The notes beneath the pieces are model-generated. The model did no database searches. It was given only the letters and a program-made list of their open reading frames with translations, and was not told the origin of the DNA. Below are positions 44,214 to 53,526 of a stretch of 64,000 bases of DNA, in pieces (within the stretch, counting starts at the first letter, position 1; the number at the start of each line of letters is the position of its first letter). The stretch is taken from assembly GCF_023715345.1 (NCBI RefSeq), contig NZ_JAMBNY010000003.1:186001-250000 (forward strand). Direction: 5' to 3'. The DNA is from Paenibacillus camelliae. GTDB lineage: Bacteria; Bacillota; Bacilli; Paenibacillales; Paenibacillaceae. Position numbers and translations under genes: made by a program.

Positions 44214-44251
44214 TATATAAATTACATCTGACGCCTTCTAATGCGCACTAA

Positions 44252-45214
44252 TTATGGGCAGAATATACGTATTCTCTCGTTTAAAGTCTCTATTACTTCT
44301 TGCGGGATTTGCTTGACCTTAATATCTCCGCCTAGAAACAAGATCCAATTCGTTATTTCAGTCACTTCTTCGGCATGATTTAAATTAACATATGTCCTTA
44401 AGATAGCTGTAGTTTGATAAGGATTTGTATAGTTAATCGATGCCTTCATTGGGTGGTACTTTTTGAATTGGGCAATCGCTTTTGGACCAAGCTCGATTAT
44501 AAGATTAGCCGTCTCTTCTTGCTCGCTAAGCTTTTCTAAGATCTTTTTCTTACTAAATCTTTTTTTGGAAGCGTATAGCTGAACATCAATAAGATGATCT
44601 ACCTTATAAATTTTTCTTCTCTCTTCCTCTAGATCAAAGCCTTCTATGAGCCAAAAGCTTTTCTCTTGATAAAGGTGCAGTAGGTAGGTCGGATAGGTGT
44701 TAACCACTTCCCCTTCTTGAATAGAAAGCATTAAAGAACGATCCAATAGAAGCGTTTGAATTAGCTTTTCTAGCATCGGGTGAGGAAAATCTGACAGATC
44801 AAGCAAGTCAGGATTGTGCGGGTTTGTGCTGCTAAAAAGTAGCACGCTGTTTAGTATCACAAGATCATCCTGCTGATGCTGTGAGATGAGCCCGAGCAGC
44901 TTCTCTGCAATCGAATGGCGATTCTGTAGATAAGGAAGCTGTTGATTACGCGTAGCCATAAAAGCAATAAAAAGAGCTTTAACTTCATTATCTGTAAAGC
45001 GAACGGTAGGCAGAAGCGTGTTATTCATAACAAAATAACCGCCATCTCTTCCAACCTCCGCAACTAGCGGCATCCCCATGGCTTCAATTTCTTTAATATC
45101 TCTAATCGCTGTTGAACGGGAGATATTGAATTCTTGCATAATTTCGGAAATCGTAAAGTGGGCACGGTTGTTGACGTAACGCATAATCGTATTAATTCGT
45201 TCAACTTTTTTCAT
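44252..45214 (-). CDS. WYL-domain transcriptional regulator (YafY type)
   Basis: 320 residues. N-terminal DeoR-like helix-turn-helix (RINTIMRYVNNRAHFTISEIMQEFNISRSTAIRDIKEIEAMGMPL), then a WYL domain (around YQEKSFWLIEGFDLEEERRKIYKVDHLIDVQ) and a C-terminal WCX region. WYL proteins sense nucleotides or other ligands. It is divergent from a GyrI-like ligand-binding protein, 108 bases away, and probably controls that gene pair and itself. Confidence 0.9.
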   Translation of the reverse strand: MKKVERINTIMRYVNNRAHFTISEIMQEFNISRSTAIRDIKEIEAMGMPLVAEVGRDGGYFVMNNTLLPTVRFTDNEVKALFIAFMATRNQQLPYLQNRHSIAEKLLGLISQHQQDDLVILNSVLLFSSTNPHNPDLLDLSDFPHPMLEKLIQTLLLDRSLMLSIQEGEVVNTYPTYLLHLYQEKSFWLIEGFDLEEERRKIYKVDHLIDVQLYASKKRFSKKKILEKLSEQEETANLIIELGPKAIAQFKKYHPMKASINYTNPYQTTAILRTYVNLNHAEEVTEITNWILFLGGDIKVKQIPQEVIETLNERIRIFCP

Positions 45215-45322
45215 CGAGCCTCCTAAACAGTATCACTTTTTGACATGATTTAACGCTATTATAAACCTAACAAAAGAAAATAACTACATGAAACCAATTT
45301 AAGAAAAAGGAAGGGATTATCG

Positions 45323-45802
45323 ATGGCAAACTATACGTTAGAGGAAAAAGAGAGCTTTACAGTACTTGGAATTGGGGTTGAGCTTAAGAGCGACTACACA
45401 GACTATGCAGGCATCAACAAGGAAAAGTCAGACTTCTGGGAGACCATTAAACAAGACGGAACGCTTGATAAGCTAAAGGCTGTAGCTGCGAATGAGTACA
45501 TCTTTGTCGTAAACGAGGCAGTGAATAACAAAATGATGCATTATGCAGGTGTTTTGTCAGATGTAACGTTGCCTGAAGCGACTAGAGTTATTCAGTTTCC
45601 TAAAGGGGAATATGTCGTTGTTAAAGGAGAAGCGAATACGGCTGATGAATTGAATCATTTGCTGACCGGCAAGGCTTTTGGTCAAGTGTTGCCTGAAGCA
45701 ACGAATGTTGCATACGTTGGCGGACCTAATACAGCCGTTCAGATGGGTGAGCGAGATGGCGTATTGTACGGCGAGATGTGGATTCCTGTTGTTAGGAAAT
45801 AA
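45323..45802 (+). CDS. GyrI-like/effector-binding domain protein
   Basis: 159 residues, a stand-alone small-molecule-binding domain of the AraC_E/GyrI type: YTLEEKESFTVLGIGVEL start, MHYAGVLSDV in the middle, and a C-terminal GVLYGEMWIPV strand. RBS AAGGAAGGG. Such proteins bind hydrophobic or drug-like compounds. Its divergent partner is a WYL regulator, and a second small gene follows by 20 bases. Likely an induced sequestering protein or sensor; ligand unknown. Confidence 0.82.
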   Translation: MANYTLEEKESFTVLGIGVELKSDYTDYAGINKEKSDFWETIKQDGTLDKLKAVAANEYIFVVNEAVNNKMMHYAGVLSDVTLPEATRVIQFPKGEYVVVKGEANTADELNHLLTGKAFGQVLPEATNVAYVGGPNTAVQMGERDGVLYGEMWIPVVRK

Positions 45803-45822
45803 GATTGGAGAGTGGATTGTCG

Positions 45823-46293
45823 ATGTCATATCTTGTTGATTTTAAGAATGTATCTACCGTTGGTCTAGAATCATCTCCCGTAGCAGAAGCGCTTGCTGGC
45901 TTACGCGCTAATGAAGCCCGCTACTTTATGAACAAATACAAGCATGAATTTGCCGTCGTACCGGCTAGCGAAAGCAAGGAAGCCCTCGATTATGTGAATT
46001 GCATTTTGCAAGAGGAGCGTAAAATAGAGTTCGCTGCCAAGCCTTTAGAAACATCCACCTTTCAGGTAGAAAACATTAGGTTTACGTATGTCTTTTACGA
46101 GGATGGTCTAGCGCTTAATGTGTTATATACGTTGGATGGTCCTAAACCTAAGCGCGCGGTTGGCTTTAAGCTTTCTGAAGGAATGGATATTCCGAAGGAG
46201 CTAGAGGAGAAAAAGTTCAAATTTGCCAAGATGAAGTCTAAGTTAGCCGGAACTATTCGGGGCTCATTCTTTGTCATTAAGGGAGAGTATTAG
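45823..46293 (+). CDS. Conserved-looking protein of unknown function
   Basis: 156 residues from the ATG at 45823, with GGAGAG 10 bases upstream; a TTG 18 bases earlier lies on the ribosome site and is rejected. No signal peptide, membrane segment or cysteine-rich site beyond one Cys in the middle; soluble alpha/beta by composition (FAVVPASESKEALDYVNCIL; FTYVFYEDGLALNVLYTLDG). Follows the GyrI-like gene by 20 bases and shares its terminator, so the two are one operon. I do not recognise the family. Confidence 0.7.
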   Translation: MSYLVDFKNVSTVGLESSPVAEALAGLRANEARYFMNKYKHEFAVVPASESKEALDYVNCILQEERKIEFAAKPLETSTFQVENIRFTYVFYEDGLALNVLYTLDGPKPKRAVGFKLSEGMDIPKELEEKKFKFAKMKSKLAGTIRGSFFVIKGEY

Positions 46294-46302
46294 AAGATAG
46301 AA

Positions 46303-46360
46303 AAAACCGTTTCTGCAAAAGGAGGTGCACTAGGCACCCCTTAAGGAGAAACGGTTTTAT
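46303..46360. terminator. Long bidirectional terminator
   Basis: AAAACCGTTTCT (46303-46314) and AGAAACGGTTTT (46347-46358); the loop has its own GGTG/CACC stem. T-runs occur on both strands, serving the GyrI-like operon and araA. Confidence 0.8.
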
Positions 46361-46424
46361 TTCATTTTATATATAAGAGCGATGTTTGTTATCTATTGTT
46401 CTGCCTTCAAGCTTGAAGGACGTG

Positions 46425-47843
46425 TTATTTAATAACGACGTATTCCAGGTTAACCAGCTTAGCATAGGTTACGATCTGGTCTGTCGTTAGATTCAAGGAA
46501 ACGACAGTATGGTGACCGCCACCATTCTCGATCCAAGCCTTCACGCCGTCCTGGAAGTTTGGCTTAACTGTCCATAGCACACGTGCAACTGGTAGATTAG
46601 GAGCTGGAGTTGTCGGCTCGAATGCAGACACTTCATTAATAAGCAGCTTGTAATGCGTACCGAAGTCAGCCATCGATACTACAACGCCTTCGCCAGCTTT
46701 GCCGTCGAATACAAGACGAGCTGGATCTTCACGATCGCCAATTCCAAGCGGTGAAACAATAATCTTCGGCTTGTTGCTTGCCAAGGATGGGTCCACCTCA
46801 AGCATATGAGATTGCAGGATAGCTTCCTGTCCAGGAGCCATCTCGTAAGTGTAATCCTCCATGAAGCCTGTGTTTTGATTGCGGCTCATCACCTTCATCA
46901 AACGATCAAGTGCAGCAGTTTTCCAGTCACCCTCACCAGCAAAGCCATAGCCCTGTGCCATTAAACGTTGTACAGCTAGACCAGGCAGCTGCTTCATGCC
47001 ATGCAAATCCTCAAAGTTTGTAGTAAAGGCATTATAGCCCTTTTCATCAAGGAAGCGTTTAAGCGCAATCTCGTAGCTAGCTTGAATTCTTACACTAGCT
47101 TCCCAAGCTTCCTTGCTGTTTGTGCCATAATCAAACTCGTATAGCTCAGCATATTCAGCCATCAAAGCGTCGATTTCCTGCTCTGTAACGGCATTCACGT
47201 ACTGAACAAGATCCCCGATACCATAGTAGTCGACCGTCCAGCCAAACTGGATTTGCGCTTCTACTTTATCTCCCTCGGTAACACCAACGTTACGCATGTT
47301 ATCACCGAAACGAGCAACTTTAATATTGAAGCCTTCGTTGTAAGCAACCGCTACATCCATCCAGTCTGCAATTTGCTTCTGCACTTCTGGACGCTCCCAG
47401 TAGCCGACAACGATTTTATTTTGCTTATTCAAGCGGGCATTGATGAAGCCATACTCACGATCACCATGAGCAGCTTGGTTCAGGTTCATAAAGTCCATGT
47501 CAATCGTTGCCCAAGGAATGCTTTCATTGTACTGTGTTGCAAGGTGAAGCAAAGGCTTTTGCAGCAGCTTCGTACCACGAATCCACATTTTTGCAGGTGA
47601 GAAAGTATGCATCCACGTAATGACACCCGCTACCTCGTCACGATAGTTAACCTCTTTCATAATGCTTGTAATCTTATCTGCACTTACCGCTAGATCCTGC
47701 AGTACAAGTGGATAAGGAAGCACACCGCTATTATTCAATGCATCCGTCATTGTCTGTGCATGCGCCTTAACCTCTGCAAGTGCTTCTTCCCCATACAAAT
47801 GCTGCGAACCTACGACAAACCAAAATTGTTTAGCTGTTGACAT
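46425..47843 (-). CDS. araA: L-arabinose isomerase
   Basis: 472 residues from the ATG at 47843 (AAGAGGATG upstream; the longer open frame to 47924 lacks one). Converts L-arabinose to L-ribulose in the cytoplasm with Mn2+. Starts [22 protein letters not shown], and contains THMW-equivalent [14 protein letters not shown], the catalytic Glu pair in GFAGEGDW and [12 protein letters not shown], and a C-terminal GGGHHTVVS. Third gene of araB-araD-araA, separated from araD by a 230-base gap carrying a repeat. Confidence 0.98.
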   Translation of the reverse strand: MSTAKQFWFVVGSQHLYGEEALAEVKAHAQTMTDALNNSGVLPYPLVLQDLAVSADKITSIMKEVNYRDEVAGVITWMHTFSPAKMWIRGTKLLQKPLLHLATQYNESIPWATIDMDFMNLNQAAHGDREYGFINARLNKQNKIVVGYWERPEVQKQIADWMDVAVAYNEGFNIKVARFGDNMRNVGVTEGDKVEAQIQFGWTVDYYGIGDLVQYVNAVTEQEIDALMAEYAELYEFDYGTNSKEAWEASVRIQASYEIALKRFLDEKGYNAFTTNFEDLHGMKQLPGLAVQRLMAQGYGFAGEGDWKTAALDRLMKVMSRNQNTGFMEDYTYEMAPGQEAILQSHMLEVDPSLASNKPKIIVSPLGIGDREDPARLVFDGKAGEGVVVSMADFGTHYKLLINEVSAFEPTTPAPNLPVARVLWTVKPNFQDGVKAWIENGGGHHTVVSLNLTTDQIVTYAKLVNLEYVVIK

Positions 47844-47898
47844 ATGAATCATCCTCTTTTCTATGATTGATGGTTTTTTGAACGACCACTTCAATAAA

Positions 47899-48072
47899 GG
47901 TTCAAAAAGTTCGGCTTTCAGCACCGAGAAGATTGAAAGAAGCTAGAGCTTGAGAAGCGCAGCGTACGTTATTGGTACGTGAGCATCGGAAAGCTCGGCT
48001 GAATTCAATATTCGATGCCGAATAACCATTCAGTACTTGCTTCGTGATCAAAGTTGAACTTTTTGAATAACC
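47899..48072. repeat. Intergenic repeat element between araD and araA
   Basis: Ends with GGTTCAAAAAGTTC (47899-47912) and GAACTTTTTGAATAACC (48056-48072), which pair as an imperfect terminal inverted repeat; the interior has more short dyads (TACGTTATTGGTACGT; CGAGAAG). The sequence style resembles an intergenic repeat I recall from Paenibacillus genomes. No coding capacity. Only one copy is in this window. Confidence 0.5.
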
Positions 48073-48076
48073 TCTA

Positions 48077-48772
48077 TTATTTTTGGCCGTAATAGGCGTC
48101 TTTCCCGTGCTTCCGCAAATAATGCTTATCCAAAATACCCTGTGGCAGTTCTTTCGCGAAGTTGTTCAATTGTCGTGCATATAGATTCATCTTGCACACT
48201 TCCTCCAGCACAACACTGTTCACTACCGCAGACTTTACATCCTTGCCCCAAGTGAATGGCGCATGGCCTTGAAGCAAGATTGCTGGAATCGCCATCACAT
48301 CTAAACCACGCTGCTCGAAGGTCTCGATAATGACATGCCCTGTCTCCGCTTCATATCCGCGGTCAATCTCCTCTTGCTTCAAAAAGCGTGCGCAAGGCAC
48401 TGCGCCGTAGAAGGTGTCCGCATGCGTCGTGCCCATCACAGGTACATCTAGCCCTGCTTGCGCCCAGATCGTTGCCCATGTCGAATGAGTATGTACAATA
48501 CCGCCGATTTGCGGATAGTGCTTATACAACACCGCATGCGTAGCTGTATCGGAGGATGGTCTCATGTCCCCCTCAACGACATTACCGTCAAAGTCAACAA
48601 CGACCATATCACTTGGCTTCATCGTCTCATAGCTCACTCCACTTGGCTTAATGACAAACAAGCCGCTTTCACGATCAACAGCGCTCGCGTTGCCCCAAGT
48701 GAATTTAACTAGCCCGTGCTTGGGCAATTCGAGGTTAGCCTCATATACTTCTTCTTTTAATTGTTCTAACAA
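48077..48772 (-). CDS. araD: L-ribulose-5-phosphate 4-epimerase
   Basis: 231 residues, class II aldolase fold. Converts L-ribulose-5-P to D-xylulose-5-P, the last step into the pentose phosphate pathway. Starts LKEEVYEANLELPKHGLVKFTWGNAS; zinc ligands in IVHTHSTWATIWAQ (HTH) and GHAPFTWGKD; acidic residue in PSGVSYE. Begins 2 bases after araB stops, so translation is coupled. Confidence 0.97.
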   Translation of the reverse strand: MLEQLKEEVYEANLELPKHGLVKFTWGNASAVDRESGLFVIKPSGVSYETMKPSDMVVVDFDGNVVEGDMRPSSDTATHAVLYKHYPQIGGIVHTHSTWATIWAQAGLDVPVMGTTHADTFYGAVPCARFLKQEEIDRGYEAETGHVIIETFEQRGLDVMAIPAILLQGHAPFTWGKDVKSAVVNSVVLEEVCKMNLYARQLNNFAKELPQGILDKHYLRKHGKDAYYGQK

Positions 48773-48774
48773 CG

Positions 48775-50397
48775 TTATTTCCTCCCGTTCTCTAGCAGAT
48801 GATCTACTGCCGCCTGTTCAATAGCAAGACCTGCTACGTAACGTTCCATAAATACTTGGAAGCCTTCAACATCGACGACATCTGGGGTAATCTCTTGTCC
48901 CTCTGCATCCTTGAATACCTTCTGCTCAAGGAAATGATCTAAGCTTTCTCCTTGATCCTTGTTTACCATATAAGAAGCGAGAATTGCCATTCCCCATGCC
49001 CCGCCCTCACCGGCTGTAGACATGACGGTGATTGGAATATTAAGCGCACCTGCTAATATTTTTTGTCCCACTACAGGAGTCTTGAATAACCCGCCATGAG
49101 CCAATATACTATCAATCGCTACCTTTTCCTTCTCGGTCAAAATATCCATGCCAAGCTTCAGTGCTCCGAAGGCTGTCAGGATATGAGTACGCATAAAGTT
49201 AGCTAGATTAAAGCTGCTTTCAGGCGAGCGTACGAACAACGGACGCCCCTGGTCAATTCCCGTTATATTTTCACCGGATAGATAGCCGTAGCTAAGCAAT
49301 CCGCCTCCATCCGGGTCAGCTTCTAATGCCTTGTTCAGCAGTACACTGAACAATTTATTGGAATCTGCACCATAGCCCATCGCCTCGGAGAACTCGCGGA
49401 ACAGTCCCATCCATGCATTAAGATCACTTGAGCAGTTGTTGGCATGTACCATAGCTACTGGACTACCGTCAGGTGTTGTCACCATATCAATCTCTGGGTA
49501 CACCGTCGATAAATCTTTCTCTAGTACGATCATCGCAAACACGGAAGTCCCTACGGAAATATTGCCCGTGCGCTTTCTAACGCTATTGGTGGCAACCATA
49601 CCCGTTCCTGCATCACCCTCCGGAGGACAAAGTGCAATACCTGGCTGTAGATCACCCGCAGGATCTAGAATAGCTGCTCCTTCAGCGCTTAGCTCACCTG
49701 CGTGCTCGCCAGAGAGAAGCACCTTCGGAAGAAGCTGCTCAAGCTTCCATGGATACGCATTGGCCGCAGTTAACTCGTCAAATTGCTTCATCATTGCCGC
49801 ATTGTAATGATGAGTAGCCTCATCGATTGGGAAGATGCCAGCAGCATCGCCGATTCCGATGACTTTACTACCTGTTAGCAGCCAGTGAATGTATCCAGCA
49901 AGCGTCGTTAAATAATCAATACGAGGCACATGCTCCTCTTGGTTTAAGATCGCTTGGTACAAATGTGCAATACTCCAGCGCTCAGGGATGTTAAACTGGA
50001 ATAGCTCCGTTAGCTTTCTTGCCGCCTCGCCAGTCGTTGCATTACGCCACGTACGGAACGGAACAAGCAGCTCTCCAGATTGATCGAATGCCATATAGCC
50101 GTGCATCATAGCAGAGAAACCAATCGAGCCAACGGTTTGAAGTTTTACTCCATATCGCTCCTGTACTTCCTGCTTCATAGCGCGATAAGCGGTTTGCAGG
50201 CCTGTAATAATCTCCTCCTGGCTGTATGTCCAATACCCGTCCTTCAACTGGTTCTCCCATTCGAAGCTGCCTGATGCAATCGTTTCGAATCGACGATCGA
50301 TCAGTACTGCCTTGATTCGTGTAGAACCAAACTCGATGCCCAGTGAGGTTTCCCCTCTCGTTATCGCTTCCTTCAAGTCTACATGACTCATGATCAT
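48775..50397 (-). CDS. araB: L-ribulokinase
   Basis: About 540 residues. FGGY-family sugar kinase phosphorylating L-ribulose. N-terminal phosphate loop [17 protein letters not shown], central [16 protein letters not shown] and FGGY-type C-terminal motif [19 protein letters not shown] with [12 protein letters not shown]. Three in-frame ATGs lie at the start; the one at 50397 has the best spacing to AGAGGGG. First gene of the arabinose operon, under an AraR-controlled promoter. Confidence 0.95.
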   Translation of the reverse strand: MIMSHVDLKEAITRGETSLGIEFGSTRIKAVLIDRRFETIASGSFEWENQLKDGYWTYSQEEIITGLQTAYRAMKQEVQERYGVKLQTVGSIGFSAMMHGYMAFDQSGELLVPFRTWRNATTGEAARKLTELFQFNIPERWSIAHLYQAILNQEEHVPRIDYLTTLAGYIHWLLTGSKVIGIGDAAGIFPIDEATHHYNAAMMKQFDELTAANAYPWKLEQLLPKVLLSGEHAGELSAEGAAILDPAGDLQPGIALCPPEGDAGTGMVATNSVRKRTGNISVGTSVFAMIVLEKDLSTVYPEIDMVTTPDGSPVAMVHANNCSSDLNAWMGLFREFSEAMGYGADSNKLFSVLLNKALEADPDGGGLLSYGYLSGENITGIDQGRPLFVRSPESSFNLANFMRTHILTAFGALKLGMDILTEKEKVAIDSILAHGGLFKTPVVGQKILAGALNIPITVMSTAGEGGAWGMAILASYMVNKDQGESLDHFLEQKVFKDAEGQEITPDVVDVEGFQVFMERYVAGLAIEQAAVDHLLENGRK

Positions 50398-50542
50398 ATA
50401 CATCCCCTCTCTATTTGTCGTTTTACATTTCCTATGTCATTCATATAAGCTCGACCTTCAAATCGACTTCGCTACGCTTATACAACCTATGAATTTCAAC
50501 CGAAAGAAGGCGCTTTCTATAATAGATAATCTTTTCAGCCTT

Positions 50543-50571
50543 AGTATATTTTCTGTACGTACATTTGTCAA
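50543..50571 (-). promoter_or_regulatory. araB promoter with AraR box in the spacer
   Basis: Minus strand: -35 TTGACA (50571-50566), 17-base spacer, -10 TATACT (50548-50543). The spacer contains the perfect palindrome TGTACGTACA (50554-50563), the AraR core. Repressor bound here would exclude RNA polymerase. Confidence 0.9.
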
Positions 50572-50692
50572 TACAATACCTTAGTTATACTAACATAATT
50601 GCTGCACTTCGTTAGCTTGTCTTCATTTGTTGTTTTTTCGAGCTTATTGCATAAATATGTACGGTCCCATGCATAGCTCAGCATGACAGCAC

Positions 50693-50731
50693 TTGCAACC
50701 TGTACAATTTGTGCTAAAATATGTACGTACA
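50693..50731 (+). promoter_or_regulatory. araR promoter with AraR box
   Basis: -35 TTGCAA (50693-50698), 16-base spacer, -10 TAAAAT (50715-50720); TGTACGTACA follows at 50722-50731. A half-site ATGTACGG lies near 50657. With the araB box about 168 bases away, looping between the two is possible, as in B. subtilis. Confidence 0.75.
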
Positions 50732-50760
50732 ACTTCTTGAACAATGATGAAAGTAGTGAA

Positions 50761-51855
50761 ATGATGAAGCCAAAGTATCAGCTTATTATTGATGATATAA
50801 AAAGCCATATCCTCTCGGGAACATACAAGCCCGGTGATAGAATACCTTCGGAGTACGTGCTGCAGGAAAACTATCAGGTTAGCCGGCAAACCGTTAGAAA
50901 AGCAATTCTAGAGCTATCTAATGAAGGATTCCTACGCAGCGAGAAGGGATCTGGTACGTATGTTAGCACTCATTACCGCTCCAAAGCCGGTGTAAGATCG
51001 ATGAATAAGACGATTGGGGTCATTACAACTTATATCTCTGATTACATCTTTCCTTCAATTATTCGCGGCATTGAAAGCCGATTGAATGAAGATAATTATT
51101 CTCTGTTGCTAGCCAGCACAAATAATGATATCGAACAAGAGAAAAAGGCCTTGGAAATGATGCTGTCGTATGGTGTGGACGGGCTAATCGTAGAGCCAAC
51201 TCGAAGCAATGTTTACAATCCAAACATCGCTTATTACCTATCCTTTAAGGAGCAGGATGTACCGCTTGTAATGATTAATGCTTATTACGAAGAGCTGGAG
51301 GTTCCTTTCTTCTGCTTGGATGACGTGCAGTCTAGTTATCTCGCAACTCGGGAGCTCATTACGAAGGGTCATTCCCAGATCGGTATCATTGCCAAAATGG
51401 ACGATCTACAGGGGAAATATAGAATGAAGGGATTTATTAAAGCTTTAGGGGAGGCAAAACTAAGGTTTCAACAGGAGCATGTGCTCTCCTTCGATACTGC
51501 CACTAAAGCCGACCTGTCCGCTAACCTGGAAGTGTATCTGAACGACAATCGAGATGATGTGACGGCGATTGTCTGCTACAACGACGAGGTGGGGCTTGAA
51601 GTCGTAAATGTTTGCCGAAAGCTAGGCATCTCTATCCCAGATGATTTATCAATTATTGGTCAAGACAATTCCTATATCGCGAAAAATGCCAATATACAGC
51701 TGACGACGCTGACGCACCCGCAAGAGCAGATGGGGCGCGATGCCGCAGATTGGGTTATTAAATCGTTACAGGGTAAAAAGGATCTGCCGACCAAAACCTA
51801 TTACCAGCCTGAACTTATTACAGGAGAAACGATTAAAGAGATTGAAGTAGAATAG
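50761..51855 (+). CDS. araR: Arabinose repressor, GntR-LacI chimera
   Basis: 364 residues from the ATG at 50761; upstream in-frame codons overlap the promoter. N-terminal GntR winged helix (YQLIIDDIKSHILSGTYKPGDRIPSEYVLQENYQVSRQTVRKAILELSNEGFL) joined to a LacI/ribose-binding-like effector domain (TIGVITTYISDYIFPSIIRGIESRL; AIVCYNDEVGLEVVN; LSIIGQDNSYIA). This is AraR, which releases DNA on binding L-arabinose. Divergent from araBDA with a matching operator in front of each. Confidence 0.95.
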   Translation: MMKPKYQLIIDDIKSHILSGTYKPGDRIPSEYVLQENYQVSRQTVRKAILELSNEGFLRSEKGSGTYVSTHYRSKAGVRSMNKTIGVITTYISDYIFPSIIRGIESRLNEDNYSLLLASTNNDIEQEKKALEMMLSYGVDGLIVEPTRSNVYNPNIAYYLSFKEQDVPLVMINAYYEELEVPFFCLDDVQSSYLATRELITKGHSQIGIIAKMDDLQGKYRMKGFIKALGEAKLRFQQEHVLSFDTATKADLSANLEVYLNDNRDDVTAIVCYNDEVGLEVVNVCRKLGISIPDDLSIIGQDNSYIAKNANIQLTTLTHPQEQMGRDAADWVIKSLQGKKDLPTKTYYQPELITGETIKEIEVE

Positions 51856-51884
51856 TTGAATATCCTGAACGCACGTCGTATAAC

Positions 51885-51931
51885 ATGGACTGCCATTGTT
51901 AAACACACAAAGTTTAACAGTGGCGGTCCAT
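51885..51931. terminator. Hairpin between convergent araR and TetR genes
   Basis: ATGGAC-t-GCCA...TGTTAAAC (from 51885) pairs with GTTTAACA...TGGC-g-GTCCAT (to 51931). Long stem without a good T-run; probable terminator for both sides. Confidence 0.55.
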
Positions 51932-51941
51932 CATTCTAATA

Positions 51942-52526
51942 TTATAACCTTCTTAGGTTTATAATTTGTGTATTTGAGAAAACAGTAAGCTGGTCCATCA
52001 TAAACTTAGTGGAATAGGAAAAATTATTTTCAATCCAGTAGTAGATCAAGCCAAGCGTAGCATTGGTTTGATATCGCAGGAACATATCATAATTTACCTC
52101 GCCAATTGGAGATTGCATCTCCATCTTAATGTCCTCCGAAAATAAAGCGAAAAATAATTGTTCTAGCCTCGTCTTAAACTCCACATGACCATGATACAAC
52201 GCATAAAATACCCGTTTTTTACTTTCTATATATTCAAAGATTAACACCGTTGTCGGAGCTTGCTTATTTACATTAATCGTTTCACTCACATGGAATGGCA
52301 GCATAATAGCCGACTTCAAGCCTTCCAATACATCGCATAGAATTTCTTCTAGTAGTTCTTCTTTATTAGAATAATACGTATAGAAGGTCGATCGATTTAG
52401 TTCGGCATATTGCGCAATCATCGAAACGGTAATTTCCTGATCAGTAAATTGCTCCATTAGTATAATATATGCTTTCTTGAGAGCGGCTTTAGTCTTTTTT
52501 ATCCTTCTATCTATTTTATAGCTCAC
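51942..52526 (-). CDS. TetR/AcrR family regulator
   Basis: 194 residues from the GTG at 52526, 8 bases after GAGGAGGGG; the open frame to 52556 starts upstream of that site. The N-terminal helix-turn-helix (KKAYIILMEQFTDQEITVSMIAQYAELNRSTFYTYYSNKEELLEEIL) is clear; the C-terminal half resembles the AcrR-type TetR_C group of Firmicutes. Divergent from an SDR gene (178 bases apart), which is its likely target. Ligand unknown. Confidence 0.88.
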   Translation of the reverse strand: MSYKIDRRIKKTKAALKKAYIILMEQFTDQEITVSMIAQYAELNRSTFYTYYSNKEELLEEILCDVLEGLKSAIMLPFHVSETINVNKQAPTTVLIFEYIESKKRVFYALYHGHVEFKTRLEQLFFALFSEDIKMEMQSPIGEVNYDMFLRYQTNATLGLIYYWIENNFSYSTKFMMDQLTVFSNTQIINLRRL

Positions 52527-52613
52527 GTAATCGGCCCCTCCTCTCATGGTGTACAAATAAAAATAAACATCACTTTTACTTTAAGTGTTGGTTAAACCTC
52601 ATTTCAAGCCCTG

Positions 52614-52688
52614 TTGTCCATTTAATTTTTGAATACTATGCTAACCTAAAGGTGTTCATTGTTTAGACACATTATTCTATACACCTTT
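52614..52688 (+). promoter_or_regulatory. SDR promoter and 5' leader hairpin
   Basis: -35 TTGTCC (52614-52619), 17-base spacer, -10 TATGCT (52637-52642). Just downstream AAAGGTGT (52648-52655) and ACACCTTT (52681-52688) form a perfect 8-base stem that ends next to the Shine-Dalgarno GAGGAGG. It could be an operator for the divergent TetR protein or a leader structure. Confidence 0.5.
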
Positions 52689-52703
52689 GAGGAGGTTTTC
52701 GAG

Positions 52704-53438
52704 ATGAGACTAGAGAACAAAGTAGCCGTTGTAACTGGCGCTGCATCAGGTATTGGTTATGGTATTGTTGAGAAGTTTGTCAACGAAGGCGCAACGGTAG
52801 TCGCTGGGGATATTACAGATAGCATTTTTGAGCTTGAAAAAACCTTTGGTGACAAGGTAAAGGCTGTTAAGGTCGATGTATCCAAAGAAGCAGAAGTAAA
52901 AAGCTTAATTGAAACGGCTGTAAATACATTTGGCAAGCTGGATATTCTATGTAATAATGCTGGAATTCTTGGTGCTTATGCCAACATTGAAGAGTATACA
53001 GAGGAACAGTGGAATCGTGTCATGGCTATTAACATCAACGGTCCATTCTTCGGTATGAAGCATGCCGTTCCTTATATGAGACAAAATGGTGGCGGTTCCA
53101 TCGTCAATACGGTATCCATTTCATCTCGTCATGCAACGCCTGGTTCTCCAGCCTATGTAACATCAAAAGGCGCGATGCTCATGCTGACTCGTCAGGCTGG
53201 TCACGATTATGCTCGTGAAAACATCCGCGTTAATGGAATCTCTCCGGGTGTAGTCAATACGGGTATTCTAAAAGACGTAGACGATGATATGCTAAAAGTA
53301 TATTCGGAGGCTATTCCGATGCGTCGTATTGGTGAGCCTTCCGAGCTTGCAAATGTCGTTTGCTTCTTAGCTTCAGACGAGGCATCCTACGTTACAGGTC
53401 AAACCTATATTGTCGATGGCGGTAAAGATACGATCTAA
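52704..53438 (+). CDS. SDR family oxidoreductase, TetR-linked
   Basis: 244 residues from the ATG at 52704 (GAGGAGG upstream; an in-frame ATG 45 bases earlier is inside the leader hairpin). TGAASGIG at 12-19, NNAG at about 87-90, Ser in NTVSISSRH (about 137), YVTSKGA with Tyr and Lys (about 151-155), and the C-terminal SYVTGQTYIVDGG. Classical NAD(P)-dependent dehydrogenase similar to glucose/3-oxoacyl reductases. Probably induced through the divergent TetR regulator. Confidence 0.88.
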   Translation: MRLENKVAVVTGAASGIGYGIVEKFVNEGATVVAGDITDSIFELEKTFGDKVKAVKVDVSKEAEVKSLIETAVNTFGKLDILCNNAGILGAYANIEEYTEEQWNRVMAININGPFFGMKHAVPYMRQNGGGSIVNTVSISSRHATPGSPAYVTSKGAMLMLTRQAGHDYARENIRVNGISPGVVNTGILKDVDDDMLKVYSEAIPMRRIGEPSELANVVCFLASDEASYVTGQTYIVDGGKDTI

Positions 53439-53449
53439 GTAGTTACATT

Positions 53450-53493
53450 AAACGGCTTTAATCCTTGTTCTATTGGGATTAAAGCCGTTTTTA
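53450..53493 (+). terminator. Terminator of the SDR gene
   Basis: Perfect 15-base arms AAACGGCTTTAATCC (53450-53464) and GGATTAAAGCCGTTT (53476-53490), followed by TTT. Confidence 0.9.
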
Positions 53494-53526
53494 TAATGTT
53501 ATCCAATTCGTCATTCCCTGCAAACC

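Noticed and set aside
47899-48072. Insertion sequence or transposon remnant with coding capacity
   Set aside because: No transposase-like frame is present and the ends are only an imperfect inverted repeat; kept as an intergenic repeat.
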